A stretch of DNA of 64,000 nt from Halobacillus litoralis (GCF_020524085.2 NZ_CP129016.1:676001-740000), one strand, 5' to 3'; positions 35,226 through 44,285 are shown, counted from the stretch's first letter. Made by a program: numbers and translations. The notes: generated by a model from the letters alone, not told the origin.

Positions 35226-35416
35226 GGAGTGGTTTCGAGAATCTTCCTTGGCAAAGGGGCGGAGGGAAACGGTGAGACTCCTATGGGACGTGTGAGACAG
35301 GTGAGACCCCGGAAGGCGTAGCCTGAGGAGGCTCACCGCCCGCCCCATGGAAAGCGAACCTTTTTCCGGAGCCCCTAGAACCACTTAATTGTCTCGAAAC
35401 TGAGTCTTCAACAAAC
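35226..35416 (+). repeat. Intergenic palindromic repeat, copy E
   Basis: It runs from GAGTGGTTTCGAGAATC to CTCGAAACTGAGTCTTCAAC. The centre has GGTGAGACTCC, GGTGAGACCCC and GAGGAGGCTCACC, which can fold into a long imperfect hairpin. The outer blocks match copy A. It ends 31 bases before the MFS gene start. Confidence 0.75.
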
Positions 35417-35446
35417 GGGAGATTTAGTGGAAAAGGAGGAATATTG

Positions 35447-36684
35447 ATGTATCGATCTTTATGGAAGCAGAAGAATATAAGGTATTACTTACTGGGGGGT
35501 GGAGTTTCCAGACTTGGGGATGTGCTGTCTGCGCTGGCTTTTTTGTTCCTTGCTTATGACATGACAGAGTCCAACGTCCACACGACCGGAGTGGCACTAG
35601 CAGAAACCGTGCCGTACCTGGTGTTCGGACTGATCGGCGGAGTGATTGCTGACTCTTTCCCACGAAAAAAATTACTGATCAGACTGGATTTGTTTCGTGT
35701 ACCTCTTATGTTGTCGATCAGCCTCTTACATGGATTCAACCTGCTTACCTACCCTGTGTTAATCATCGTCAGTTTTTTAGTACAAACGATTGGGTGCTTC
35801 TTCAATCCTGCACATCGTGCTGTTCTTCCAATGGTAACGACAGAAGACGAACGGTCAGCGGCTAATAGTCTCTACGACACGATCACACGTGGGGTGACGA
35901 TCCTGACTCCGCTTATCGCTATTACTCTATTGAACACGGTCGGCGCCCTCCACTTTTTTACTTTGGATGCATTCACCTATTTAATTAGCGTTTACTGCTT
36001 GTCTCGACTCACCCCTGGAAGAACCGTTGAAGAAAAAGCAGACCATTCGCTCCATCTTCCTGTCCATCAAAGAGTTCTTCTTATGGATGGTTGGTCATTC
36101 AACGATTCGAAAACTTTTTTTCTTTACATTTTATACGGTTTTTCTTAATACCTGGGTGTGGCAAGTGGGAATGTTGTTAGCTCTTGAAGAGATGAGCACG
36201 AAAAGTGAAGAGTGGTACAGTGGGATTCAAGGTGTATTTGGTGCTACGGTCATCCTTACGAATATGGTGCTTCCATTTTTCATTAAAAGATTTTCTCTCT
36301 ACCACTATGTCGTGGGGGGCTGCGATCTGGGGGTCTGGAATTGCTTATTACGGCTTCTTTTATGGAGTGGGACACTTTTTCATCGGCTGTATTATTGTGG
36401 GAATCGGCATGCCGGTTGCCAGTCTCGCTCGTGTGTTCATCATCCAATCTGATGTACCGGAAGAAAAGATGGGAAGAGCGTTCAGCACGAATGCTGTCCT
36501 TTTGTATGCTTCCAATACGCTCTCCTTAATGCTTTACGGATTATTATCCACCTACATCCCCATCCGGTGGCTGATGTTTACGAGCGGAGTGATGATTGTC
36601 ACAGGCAGTATAATTTTAACGACGGTTCATTTTATAAAACTCTCGAAACTGCGTCGGCGTTTTCTGATAGATTCTTTTAAATAG
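35447..36684 (+). pseudogene. MFS efflux transporter, two frameshifts
   Basis: If repaired, a 411-residue major facilitator with 12 spans, of the macrolide-efflux-like MFS type (LGGGVSRLGDVLSALAFLFL at the start, FGLIGGVIADSFPRKKLL as motif A). The frame breaks in an A run at 36033-36037 (5, needs 4) and a G run at 36314-36319 (6, needs 5). ATG at 35447 has AAGGAGG about seven bases upstream. The 3' end overlaps the convergent AraC-type gene by 69 bases. The exported compound is unknown. Confidence 0.78.
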
Positions 36685-37422
36685 ATGATTGTATGTCGTC
36701 ATACTGGAAAATCCATGTTCCAAGGCAATGGATAAGACGGAATCATCCGTATCCATCAAAGGAGACTGACTTCGGAAGAGCCGATAAACTTGCAGCCACG
36801 AATATGGAGACAGGCCGGTTTCTTTTTTAAACGCGTGGGAAAATTGAAACTTGTTCATGCGGGCGACGGCCGCCATGTCATCTAATGACCATGCTTCCCT
36901 ATAGCTCTCCTTCATCGCATTCATGGCCCTGTGAACAGGATCGTGCCCGTTAACCATAGGCCACTCCAACTGGTGAGACCCTGGACCATATTCCATCAAT
37001 AAAACAGCGAGCTGCATGAGGCTATGATCCAAAAAGAGATGTGCTCCTTCTCCCTTTTGATAAAAGAAAAAGTCTCGAACAAAATGAGCCCACTGGTTCA
37101 AGTGTGGGTGTTTATAACCTATTGTAGCGAATTCGATCGGTGACCACTGGGCAGATCGTTGCATCCCCGCTTCCTGCAGCAATTCCGGACGAATTTCAAC
37201 AAGAAACTTCTCCTTCGTGGCACTGAGTTGTTTATGTTGATCGTCAGGATTGAAAAGAAGAAATCCCTCTTTCTCTATCGAAATATCTCCTCGGGGCGTC
37301 TGATAGAGACCTTTCCCAAAGGGTGAAAAGATCAACTTATAGCAGTCATCCGCCCGCCAATCCCTTTCTCCAAGAAAGTCTGTCCGCTTCAATAGTAACC
37401 CTTGATCATGCGTCCAGATCAA
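36616..37422 (-). CDS. AraC family transcriptional regulator
   Basis: A 268-residue regulator. Residues 1-150 form a cupin-like sensor (GDISIEKEGFLLFNPDDQHKQ). Residues 170-265 carry two helix-turn-helix units: SLDDMAAVARMNKFQFSHAF then FKKETGLSPYSWLQ, and VLSIALEHGFSSMTTYNHLF then KRIYQKTPTQFR. Its start overlaps the end of the upstream MFS gene by four bases (ATGA), so it is translated with it. It may control one or both nearby MFS genes; the inducer is unknown. Confidence 0.9.
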   Translation of the reverse strand: MIWTHDQGLLLKRTDFLGERDWRADDCYKLIFSPFGKGLYQTPRGDISIEKEGFLLFNPDDQHKQLSATKEKFLVEIRPELLQEAGMQRSAQWSPIEFATIGYKHPHLNQWAHFVRDFFFYQKGEGAHLFLDHSLMQLAVLLMEYGPGSHQLEWPMVNGHDPVHRAMNAMKESYREAWSLDDMAAVARMNKFQFSHAFKKETGLSPYSWLQVYRLFRSQSPLMDTDDSVLSIALEHGFSSMTTYNHLFKRIYQKTPTQFREFYKMNRR

Positions 37423-38660
37423 TGGGCCCCCTCCTCTCTATCTACTTTTTTTAATGAAGGATGCAAATAAATGAAAGAAGCGATGGTGGAGACACTTCCT
37501 CCAATCGCGATTGTCATGGATGTACTTATGTACTCACCAATGAGTCCAGCTACCAAAGCAGCCACAGGCATCAACGCCCACGTCATGAAACGGCTCGTGG
37601 CCTGCACCCTTCCGAGCAAATGCTCCGGCGTCAGCTTTTGCCTTAACGTTACAATACATGGACTGCTGATGGAAGCACAAATCGTTCCGACAGCGTTCAA
37701 AAGGGCTAGAGCAGTAAAAGATTGATAGAAACTGAACAGGAAGATAGAAAGGCCTCCGAGAGCGCCGCACCCAAATAATAGTGTGCGATAAGTAACCCTC
37801 CTTCTAAGGACAGGAGAAAGCACCGCTCCTCCAATGGCTCCTAGGCCGCCAATGGAAAGAAGCCAACCGATCGAGACACCTGAAAAACCAATGTCAGCTT
37901 TTAAATGGACAATCAGCATTGTCAAAAAGAGAGTCGTCCCAAATACAGAAAAGAACATAGCGATATTTGTATAGAGTAGAGGTTTCTGATGGATCACAAA
38001 GCGGAAACCCTCGCTCATGTCCTAGGTGAATGGACGCTTCTCCCCTTGCCTCCGCTCTCCTTCCAACCGCAAACTCCAAACTACTAGAAAGCCAATAAGA
38101 AATGAAAAACTATTTAAGATCATCCCAACCCCTGGATTGTAAATGGCCACTATCCAGCCGCCCAGCCCCGGGGCAAGAAAGACAGCCGTATGGAACATTC
38201 CCGTGTTCCATGCATTCACAAGATCGAGATCCTGTTTTCTTACGAGTTTCGGAATCGATGCAAATTGAGAGGTTTGATAGAGCTGTCCAAGCAGACCAAT
38301 GACGAAGGCCGCCGCGTAGAGAACATAGATGGTCATCATTTCGTAAAGAAACAAAGCCCCTATGCTCCCGAGTAAAAGAAAACGGAAAAAATCACAAAAC
38401 AACAGGAGCCGCTTCCGGTTCAACCGGTCCGCAAGCACACCTGCAAGTGGTTGTAACAAAACAGGTACTCTCTCAATAGCAGCAACGATTCCCATACTGA
38501 GCGGTGAACCGGTGAGAGCCAGCACCATCAAAGGGAGCGCAATGATGTAGATTTGATCCCCGAAAAAAGATACTAGATTCCCTCCAATGAAACGGAAGAC
38601 CTGACGATTGGATGTGAATGCCGGTTTCTTCTCCGTCTGCCATGCTTCCGCACCGTTCAT
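37419..38660 (-). pseudogene. MFS efflux transporter with in-frame TAG stop
   Basis: A 12-span major facilitator of about 413 codons. FIGGNLVSFFGDQIYIIALP at the start and PLAGVLADRLNRKRLLL (motif A) match drug-efflux MFS proteins. A TAG at 38022-38024 splits it between RPFT and DMSEGFRFV, in the same frame on both sides, so this is a nonsense change, not a frameshift. ATG at 38660 overlaps the stop of the ArsR-like gene (ATGA). As drawn, the product would be cut at about 212 residues. Confidence 0.78.
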
Positions 38661-39706
38661 TTTTCCGCTCCCAAAAACAACTCCAATTCCTTCGGCAGCA
38701 TTTCCCACGCCCGTGGGCTGACATGATACCGCGGACCATAAGCGACGATGAGACGGGCAGATTTCAACAGCTTCAAATGGTGGTAAATCGTCGTTTTACC
38801 CATATCAATCTCCTCGGTCATCTCTTTCAGGGTACGACCTCCATCCATTAAAATCTTTAGCATACGCAAACGATTCTCATCTCCCAGCGCCTTGAACTTC
38901 TGAACGAGCATTTGATCCGGAATATACGGGTCATTAGGGTGGATACTTTCATTGGCTACAGGGTAATAAAAGATTTTCTGCCCTTCAATATCGGCCTCTA
39001 CATTCCACGGACGATAGATAAAGTGAGGAATCATGATGACTTTATAGACACTGGGCTCCGGCGTGTAACGGATTCCAGATGTCGCCCACTCCACAAAATC
39101 CTCCGCTTCCAATTTTTCAAGCCGTTTATTTTTTGAAAAGGCATCTCGTTCTAAAATACCTTTGAACTTCTCCTCCTCCGGCTGAATAACCGATTCATAC
39201 CAGCCTGTCATCACCTCCTGGATATGACTCTTCAAGTGTTGCACATCCACCTGACTAATGTACGCAATGTAACGCGGAAAGAAGGCATGGTCCTTGGATG
39301 CTTCTTGAAGACGCGCCACGGCTTGTTGATCTCCTTGAGAAGCAAGCTTTCGATCTTGTTGATGATTCTTTCCTATGTAGGGAATAGCCATGTATCGAAA
39401 CTCTTCTTCCTCTAAATTGATTAAAAAATCGTTGAATTCCTCCACTGAATCCATGTCCTTCTCATGAAGTAAAAGCAAGATCGTTTTCCACGTATTGTGC
39501 TCCTGGACCATTTCTAAATGAGCCAGCATTTCCTTAGATAACGATTGTTTAATCCCCTCCCATTGGCTTTCTGTATAGTCCAGCGTGTCCAAAAGTCGTT
39601 CGTTCGTAATGGCAGCGATGCCCAGTGCCGCTTCCCACAAAAGGGAATGCTTCACTTCTACATGATACGTCTCTCTTTTTCTTGAACTCATAGAAAATAC
39701 TTCCAT
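38657..39706 (-). CDS. ArsR-type winged-helix regulator with long N-terminal domain
   Basis: A 349-residue protein. Residues 1-255 form a mostly helical domain seen in long ArsR-like regulators; residues about 265-345 are the winged helix (FKALGDENRLRMLKILMDGG, then TLKEMTEEIDMGKTTIYHHL). Long ArsR-type proteins often repress a linked efflux gene; here the MFS gene follows with a four-base overlap and the AraC gene after that. ATG at 39706 has AGAGGTGA seven bases upstream. The inducer is unknown. Confidence 0.85.
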   Translation of the reverse strand: MEVFSMSSRKRETYHVEVKHSLLWEAALGIAAITNERLLDTLDYTESQWEGIKQSLSKEMLAHLEMVQEHNTWKTILLLLHEKDMDSVEEFNDFLINLEEEEFRYMAIPYIGKNHQQDRKLASQGDQQAVARLQEASKDHAFFPRYIAYISQVDVQHLKSHIQEVMTGWYESVIQPEEEKFKGILERDAFSKNKRLEKLEAEDFVEWATSGIRYTPEPSVYKVIMIPHFIYRPWNVEADIEGQKIFYYPVANESIHPNDPYIPDQMLVQKFKALGDENRLRMLKILMDGGRTLKEMTEEIDMGKTTIYHHLKLLKSARLIVAYGPRYHVSPRAWEMLPKELELFLGAEK

Positions 39707-39805
39707 TTCATCACCTCTTGCAACCATTCTATACTTGTAGAATTTATAATTCAATATATATTGAATTAATTTTCAAAAAATATATTCAAATGCATTTTCC
39801 AATAT

Positions 39806-39825
39806 ATGTATGACCTGGTACACCA
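39806..39825 (+). repeat. 20-bp exact repeat, copy 2
   Basis: The same 20 bases as at 2345-2364, here upstream of the ArsR-type regulator and 49 bases from the trxB terminator. Both copies are flanked by AT-rich DNA and lie outside genes. Confidence 0.7.
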
Positions 39826-39875
39826 TTATTTAGGTGATTCACTCAAAGTGACCTAACCTATTTCTGGTACAAAAA

Positions 39876-39907
39876 AAGCATCGATCTGTAAGAACAGATC
39901 GATGCTT
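39876..39907 (-). terminator. Terminator of the ars-trxB operon
   Basis: AAGCATCGATCTGT and ACAGATCGATGCTT form a 14-bp perfect stem; the A run at 39871-39877 reads as T on the minus strand. Confidence 0.9.
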
Positions 39908-39917
39908 ACTCGAGTAA

Positions 39918-40871
39918 TTAGGATAAGTTTTCGCTCCAGTCGATCGTCGCTTCTCCTTCAAGGAAACGCTCCGTATCCATGGCTGCCATGCAGCCTGTTC
40001 CTGCAGCGGTTATGGCTTGGCGGTATTTCTGATCCTGGACATCGCCACAGGCGAAGATGCCTGGAATATTCGTGTTGGTCGTCCCGGGATCAACGAGAAT
40101 ATAGCCTTTTTCATCCATATTCAGCTTCCCTTTCACAAATTCCGTGTTCGGATTGTGACCGATCGCAACGAATATCCCATCGGTTTCAATGACTTCTTCT
40201 TCTCCGGACTCGTTGTCACGGACCTTGATACCACTGATCTTCATGCCATCAGACACCATTTCGACCGGTGTTTTGTTCAACGCCCACGTCACTTTATCAT
40301 TTTCTTGCGCACGTGTCTGCATGATTTTCGATGCGCGAAGATCATGACGACGGTGGATTACTTGCACTTCGCTCGCAAATTTCGTAAGGAAGGTCGCTTC
40401 TTCCATCGCGGAGTCCCCTCCACCAATGATGACGACTTTCTTTCCTCGGAAAAAGAACCCATCACAGGTCGCACATGTACTGACGCCTTTGCCGAGGTTT
40501 TCCTTTTCACCTGGAATGCCGAGCATTTTGGCAGAGGCACCGGTAGAGATGATCAACGTTTCCGTCTCCACTTCACCTAAGCCATCGACTTGAAGCTTGA
40601 ATGGACGTTCTCCCACCTCTACATCTGTCACCCATCCGCGCTTGAAAGTCGCGCCAAAGCGTTCTGCCTGCTTTTTCATGTTATCCATGAGCTCCGGCCC
40701 CATAATGCCATCAGGGAATCCGGGGAAATTCTCTACTTCCGTTGTAAGCGTCAATTGACCGCCAGGTTCCGGACCTTCGATGACGAGCGGTTCCATATCC
40801 GCTCTTGCTAAATATACTGCTGCCGTCAGTCCGGCAGGTCCTGTGCCTAGAATAATGGATTTATAAGCCAT
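39918..40871 (-). CDS. trxB: Thioredoxin reductase
   Basis: A 317-residue FAD/NADPH flavoprotein that reduces thioredoxin. FAD motif GTGPAGLTAAVYLARA is near residue 9, the redox-active CATC near 135 (STCATCDGFFF), NADPH motif IIGGGDSAMEEA near 150, and the C-terminal FACGDVQDQKYRQ near 277. AAGGAGGAGTTTGA precedes ATG 40871. It follows arsC by about 100 bases. Arsenate reductase of this type needs thioredoxin, so the location makes sense as the fourth gene of the ars operon. Confidence 0.93.
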   Translation of the reverse strand: MAYKSIILGTGPAGLTAAVYLARADMEPLVIEGPEPGGQLTLTTEVENFPGFPDGIMGPELMDNMKKQAERFGATFKRGWVTDVEVGERPFKLQVDGLGEVETETLIISTGASAKMLGIPGEKENLGKGVSTCATCDGFFFRGKKVVIIGGGDSAMEEATFLTKFASEVQVIHRRHDLRASKIMQTRAQENDKVTWALNKTPVEMVSDGMKISGIKVRDNESGEEEVIETDGIFVAIGHNPNTEFVKGKLNMDEKGYILVDPGTTNTNIPGIFACGDVQDQKYRQAITAAGTGCMAAMDTERFLEGEATIDWSENLS

Positions 40872-40975
40872 TCAAACTCCTCCTTAAGCAAAAGGTCTCC
40901 TCCTTAGAGGTATAACCTTATTTCATGCGAGTCATGCCTATTTCCACTATATTCAGTTCAGCTTCCGGTGTTTTT

Positions 40976-41398
40976 TCACTCACCAGTTTCAGCGAACTTC
41001 TGGATACGTGCTTCGATTTCGTTACGCACACGCTGGAAGAATGCCCACTTCTCTTCTTCCGTTCCTTCCGCTTTCGCCGGATCATCGAATCCCCAGTGGA
41101 ATCGATTAACATGTGGAGGGGTCATTGGACACTTATCGTTCGCATCTCCACAAAGGGTAATGGCGTATTCAGCGTTATTAAGAATATCCGGGTCGATAAT
41201 GTCAGATGTTTGATCTGTAATATCTACATCCACTTCATTCATCGCTTTAACAGCATTCGGGTTCAATCCGTGCGCTTCAATCCCTGCAGATTTCACCTCA
41301 TACTTATCGCTCAAGTATTTCTTTCCGAACCCTTCTGCCATTTGGCTGCGGCAAGAGTTCCCTGTGCATAGAAAATAGATGACTGGTTTGTTAGACAT
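40976..41398 (-). CDS. arsC: Arsenate reductase, thioredoxin-coupled type
   Basis: A 140-residue enzyme that reduces arsenate to arsenite using thioredoxin. The phosphatase-like loop CTGNSCRS is at 11-18 with nucleophile Cys11; the redox pair Cys83 and Cys90 lies in [10 protein letters not shown]. This cysteine set marks the Bacillus/Staphylococcus class. It follows arsB by 28 bases in the order arsR-arsB-arsC. The arsenite product is exported by ArsB. Confidence 0.95.
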   Translation of the reverse strand: MSNKPVIYFLCTGNSCRSQMAEGFGKKYLSDKYEVKSAGIEAHGLNPNAVKAMNEVDVDITDQTSDIIDPDILNNAEYAITLCGDANDKCPMTPPHVNRFHWGFDDPAKAEGTEEEKWAFFQRVRNEIEARIQKFAETGE

Positions 41399-41426
41399 GT
41401 AGCATTTCTCCTTTTGTTTATAAAAA

Positions 41427-42722
41427 TTAAAGTAGTAATAACCATAGATATAGCCCGACGAGCGTGATGAATAAGGTCGGTACGGTTAGGATGATTCCGA
41501 CTTTAAAGTAGTATCCCCATGAAATTTTGAAGCCTTTTGTAGATAAAACGTGAAGCCATAATAAGGTCGCTAGAGACCCGATTGGTGTAATCTTCGGCCC
41601 AAGGTCTGATCCGATGACATTGGCATAAATGAGGGCTTCTCTCATCGTTCCTGCCGTATTCGTATCAGCAATGGCAAGAGCATCAATCATTACGGTTGGC
41701 ATGTTATTCATGATGGAAGAAAGAATGGCCGCAATGAATCCCATTGAAACTGTCGCTGTGAACAAGCCTTGATCAGCTGTATATTGAATGACATTCGCAA
41801 GGATATCAGTCAAGCCAACATTTCGAAGTCCGTAAACAACCACATACATCCCGACAGAGAAGAAGACAATCGCCCATGGAGCACCTTTGATCACTTCTCC
41901 TGTCTGAACGGCTGCACTCCTTCTTGCCATCAATAGGAAAAAGACCGCGACAATACCGGCAATAATGGAAACAGGAATCCCCAAAGGCTCACTTGCGAAA
42001 TATCCAATCAACAGAACAGCAAGAACGCCCCACGACATGCGGAACATCTTTTTATCCTGTATGGCTTCCTTCGGCTTTTTCAATTGAGATAAATCGTAAT
42101 GATCAGGAATACTCTTACGGAAAAATAAGAATAAAACAAGAATACTTGCAGCGAGTGAGAACAGGTTCGGGACAATCATGCGTGACGCATACTCTACAAA
42201 ACCAATATCAAAAAAGTCTGCAGATACAATGTTCACAAGGTTACTGACAATCAATGGCAAAGATGTCGTATCAGCAATGAAACCACTTGCCATAATGAAC
42301 GGTAAAATCATAGCTTCCTTGAAGTTCAAATTCCTAACCATCGCAAGAACAATCGGCGTTAATATCAAGGCCGCTCCGTCATTTGCGAACAGTGCTGCAA
42401 CGACCGCTCCAAGTAAGGTCACGTAAACGAACATCCGCTTTCCGTCACCCTTGGCTACACGGGCCATGTGAAGAGCCGCCCATTCGAAAAATCCAATCTC
42501 ATCTAGAATCAATGAAATAATAATAATCGCAATAAAGGCTAACGTTGCGTTCCAGACAATGTCGGTAACGGCAAGGACGTCTTGAAAATCAACAACACCA
42601 AAAATCAGAGCAAGAATGGCACCCGCACACGCGGACCAACCAATTCCAAGATTCTTAGGCTGCCAAATGACAAAGACGAGCGTAAGTACAAAAATAATCG
42701 TAGCAATCAGTGCTAAACTCAA
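41427..42722 (-). CDS. arsB: Arsenite efflux permease ArsB
   Basis: A 431-residue membrane protein with about 12 spans. [39 protein letters not shown] and [18 protein letters not shown] match the ArsB family of the ion transporter superfamily. It exports arsenite or antimonite, driven by membrane potential. It lies 12 bases after arsR and 28 before arsC. An NhaD-like antiporter is excluded by the ars context. Confidence 0.93.
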   Translation of the reverse strand: MSLALIATIIFVLTLVFVIWQPKNLGIGWSACAGAILALIFGVVDFQDVLAVTDIVWNATLAFIAIIIISLILDEIGFFEWAALHMARVAKGDGKRMFVYVTLLGAVVAALFANDGAALILTPIVLAMVRNLNFKEAMILPFIMASGFIADTTSLPLIVSNLVNIVSADFFDIGFVEYASRMIVPNLFSLAASILVLFLFFRKSIPDHYDLSQLKKPKEAIQDKKMFRMSWGVLAVLLIGYFASEPLGIPVSIIAGIVAVFFLLMARRSAAVQTGEVIKGAPWAIVFFSVGMYVVVYGLRNVGLTDILANVIQYTADQGLFTATVSMGFIAAILSSIMNNMPTVMIDALAIADTNTAGTMREALIYANVIGSDLGPKITPIGSLATLLWLHVLSTKGFKISWGYYFKVGIILTVPTLFITLVGLYLWLLLL

Positions 42723-42734
42723 AAAACAATCCCC

Positions 42735-43082
42735 CTAGCTATCGCATTGGATCCGCAATCCCGCTTCTTCCAATGCTGTCAGTTTCTCTTTTTGGTCCGG
42801 GATCTGCTCCAGAACCTGTTGGATGATGGGATATGTGGCATGTTCCCTGTTCAACGAATAGAAAATCCACTGCCCTCTTCGTTGCTCTTTTACAAGACCA
42901 GCATCACGCAGCTTTCTCAGATGCTGACTGATTGAAGGCTGACTCATTTGCAACACTTCCACAAACTCACAAACACAACATTCACTATCTTTCACCAAAC
43001 CAAGAATGGTCAACCGCGTTTTATCTCCTAAAAGCTTCAACGTTTGTGCGGCTTGTTCCAACTCAACGATTGTCTTTTCCAT
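42735..43082 (-). CDS. arsR: Arsenic-responsive ArsR repressor
   Basis: A 115-residue winged-helix repressor of the ars operon. The metal-sensing ECCVCEFVEVL (about 34-44) has the C-V-C arsenic site; LQMSQPSISQHLRKLRDAG is the recognition helix. Arsenite binding releases it from DNA. ATG at 43082 follows GAGGTGATTCTG; the longer frame starts in the operator region. A 20-base palindrome lies just upstream. Confidence 0.93.
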   Translation of the reverse strand: MEKTIVELEQAAQTLKLLGDKTRLTILGLVKDSECCVCEFVEVLQMSQPSISQHLRKLRDAGLVKEQRRGQWIFYSLNREHATYPIIQQVLEQIPDQKEKLTALEEAGLRIQCDS

Positions 43083-43107
43083 CAGAATCACCTCACCCTC
43101 CATCATA

Positions 43108-43127
43108 ATATAAGCATATGCTTATAT
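43108..43127 (-). promoter_or_regulatory. ArsR operator, 20-base perfect palindrome
   Basis: ATATAAGCATATGCTTATAT is perfectly self-complementary and lies 25 bases upstream of arsR. It overlaps AT-rich sequence that could serve as the -10 region. It resembles but is not the same as the cadC palindrome at 18133. Confidence 0.75.
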
Positions 43128-43149
43128 ATGCAATATAAAGATTAAAAAA

Positions 43150-43169
43150 AGCCCCTGCACTCAGGGGCT
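43150..43169 (-). terminator. Terminator of the Csp-like gene
   Basis: AGCCCCTG and CAGGGGCT form a perfect stem with a CACT loop; the A run to the left reads as T on the minus strand. Confidence 0.9.
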
Positions 43170-43175
43170 CGGCAA

Positions 43176-43502
43176 TTACGCTACCTGTTTCCACGCTTCC
43201 GCACAATCATAGCAAGCTTTGGCACAATCCTGGCAGTGCTGATGATCATGTTTCTTGCATTCATCTCCACAAGCCTGGCAAATTTTCGCGCAAACCCCTG
43301 CTAACTCAGAAACAAACGGTGAGTTTCTAGAAATGGATTGTTCTAAGTAACCACAAATATCAGCACATTCACGGTCGGTCCGAATACATTCGGCCATCAT
43401 TTTTACATCTTCCTCTTGCAAACAAGCGTCATAACAATGGTTACATGCTTCCATACAAGCGTGAAGCTTTTGGATAAGGTTTTGGTATTTTTCGTGGGCC
43501 AT
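43176..43502 (-). CDS. Four-helix-bundle copper storage protein (Csp/YhjQ-like, DUF326)
   Basis: A 108-residue soluble cysteine-rich protein. Spaced cysteines in CMEACNHCYDACLQEE, ECADICGYLEQ, CAKICQACGDECKKH and CQDCAKACYDCAEAW line the inside of a four-helix bundle, as in cytosolic Csp proteins that bind many Cu(I) ions. ATG at 43502 follows AGGAGGAGCT. It stands upstream of the ars operon but is a separate unit with its own terminator. The metal bound has not been shown here. Confidence 0.9.
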   Translation of the reverse strand: MAHEKYQNLIQKLHACMEACNHCYDACLQEEDVKMMAECIRTDRECADICGYLEQSISRNSPFVSELAGVCAKICQACGDECKKHDHQHCQDCAKACYDCAEAWKQVA

Positions 43503-43644
43503 CCTAGCTCCTCCTATCTTGTTATTGTTTAGTATGTAACTCAAAAGAGGGTTTTATAAAACTAGTAAGGGTACGAGACCATACCAAACTCGTAGCCTCA
43601 TCATAGAATAGTTGTAGCCAATCTTTTGGATGGAGGAGAACCAC

Positions 43645-43929
43645 ATGTATAGAAGAAGAGGACCGGTACGCAGACCCGGGTTCTGTGTCTTTCCCGGCTA
43701 CAACTACTGTGGGCCAGGATGCAGCGGCCCTGGAGAACCAGTCAATGCCGTTGATGCGGCCTGCAAAGCTCATGATGAATGTTATCGTCGCCGCAGAGAT
43801 TATTGCGCTTGTGATCTTGAATTCATCAACCAGCTTGAAAGATTACAGAACCCTTATACCACAGAGGGTCGTCACGCAAGAACACTATATAAATATATGA
43901 GAATCCAGCGACTCTTTACCTGTTTCTAA
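43645..43929 (+). CDS. Small phospholipase A2-like protein
   Basis: A 94-residue protein with a secreted-PLA2-like core. YCGPGCSG (21-28) is the calcium loop and KAHDECY (41-47) holds the catalytic His43-Asp44 dyad, as in parvovirus VP1-type and short PLA2 domains. An Arg-rich N-terminus replaces a signal peptide, so it may be cytoplasmic or spore-associated. GGAGGAGAACC precedes ATG 43645. Two further cysteines (C57 area, CACDLEF) may form disulfides. Confidence 0.75.
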   Translation: MYRRRGPVRRPGFCVFPGYNYCGPGCSGPGEPVNAVDAACKAHDECYRRRRDYCACDLEFINQLERLQNPYTTEGRHARTLYKYMRIQRLFTCF

Positions 43930-43944
43930 AATATGCACGCCCCC

Positions 43945-43971
43945 AATCACCGTTCTTTTGGTGATTTTTTT
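43945..43971 (+). terminator. Terminator of the PLA2-like gene
   Basis: AATCACC and GGTGATT form a 7-bp stem followed by a T run. Confidence 0.8.
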
Positions 43972-44256
43972 ATTCTTTAAACGATTTATATGACTTATTA
44001 AACGATATCGGAAGATTCCCCTACTGGGTATAAAGAATCGTTTTTTACTTGTATCGAATCGGGTGGGAAAATCTCCACTATTTCGCAGGAAAGCAAGTAT
44101 TTCCCACTCTTCCTGCCTTCCAATACGTCAGACAACCTCCGATCATCCCGGAACTGATCCTTCAAAAATAGGTCGTTTATTGATACAAAAGTGTTACATT
44201 TTCATGTCCAAGAAAGAAAAGAATCCTTTATAATCGAAGAATAAGGAAGAGTTCAC
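43972..44256. other. Intergenic region upstream of rodA, nothing recognised
   Basis: About 280 bases with no gene and no riboswitch or T-box pattern that I could see. It contains paired stretches such as GTGGGAAAAT and TTTCCCAC, which could fold, but with no clear consensus. The rodA promoter follows. Confidence 0.4.
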
Positions 44257-44285
44257 TTTTCAAACGTGTTACATGTGCTTATAAT
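44257..44285 (+). promoter_or_regulatory. Promoter of rodA
   Basis: TTTTCA, 17-base spacer, TATAAT: a good sigma-A match, about 54 bases upstream of the start codon. Confidence 0.65.
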
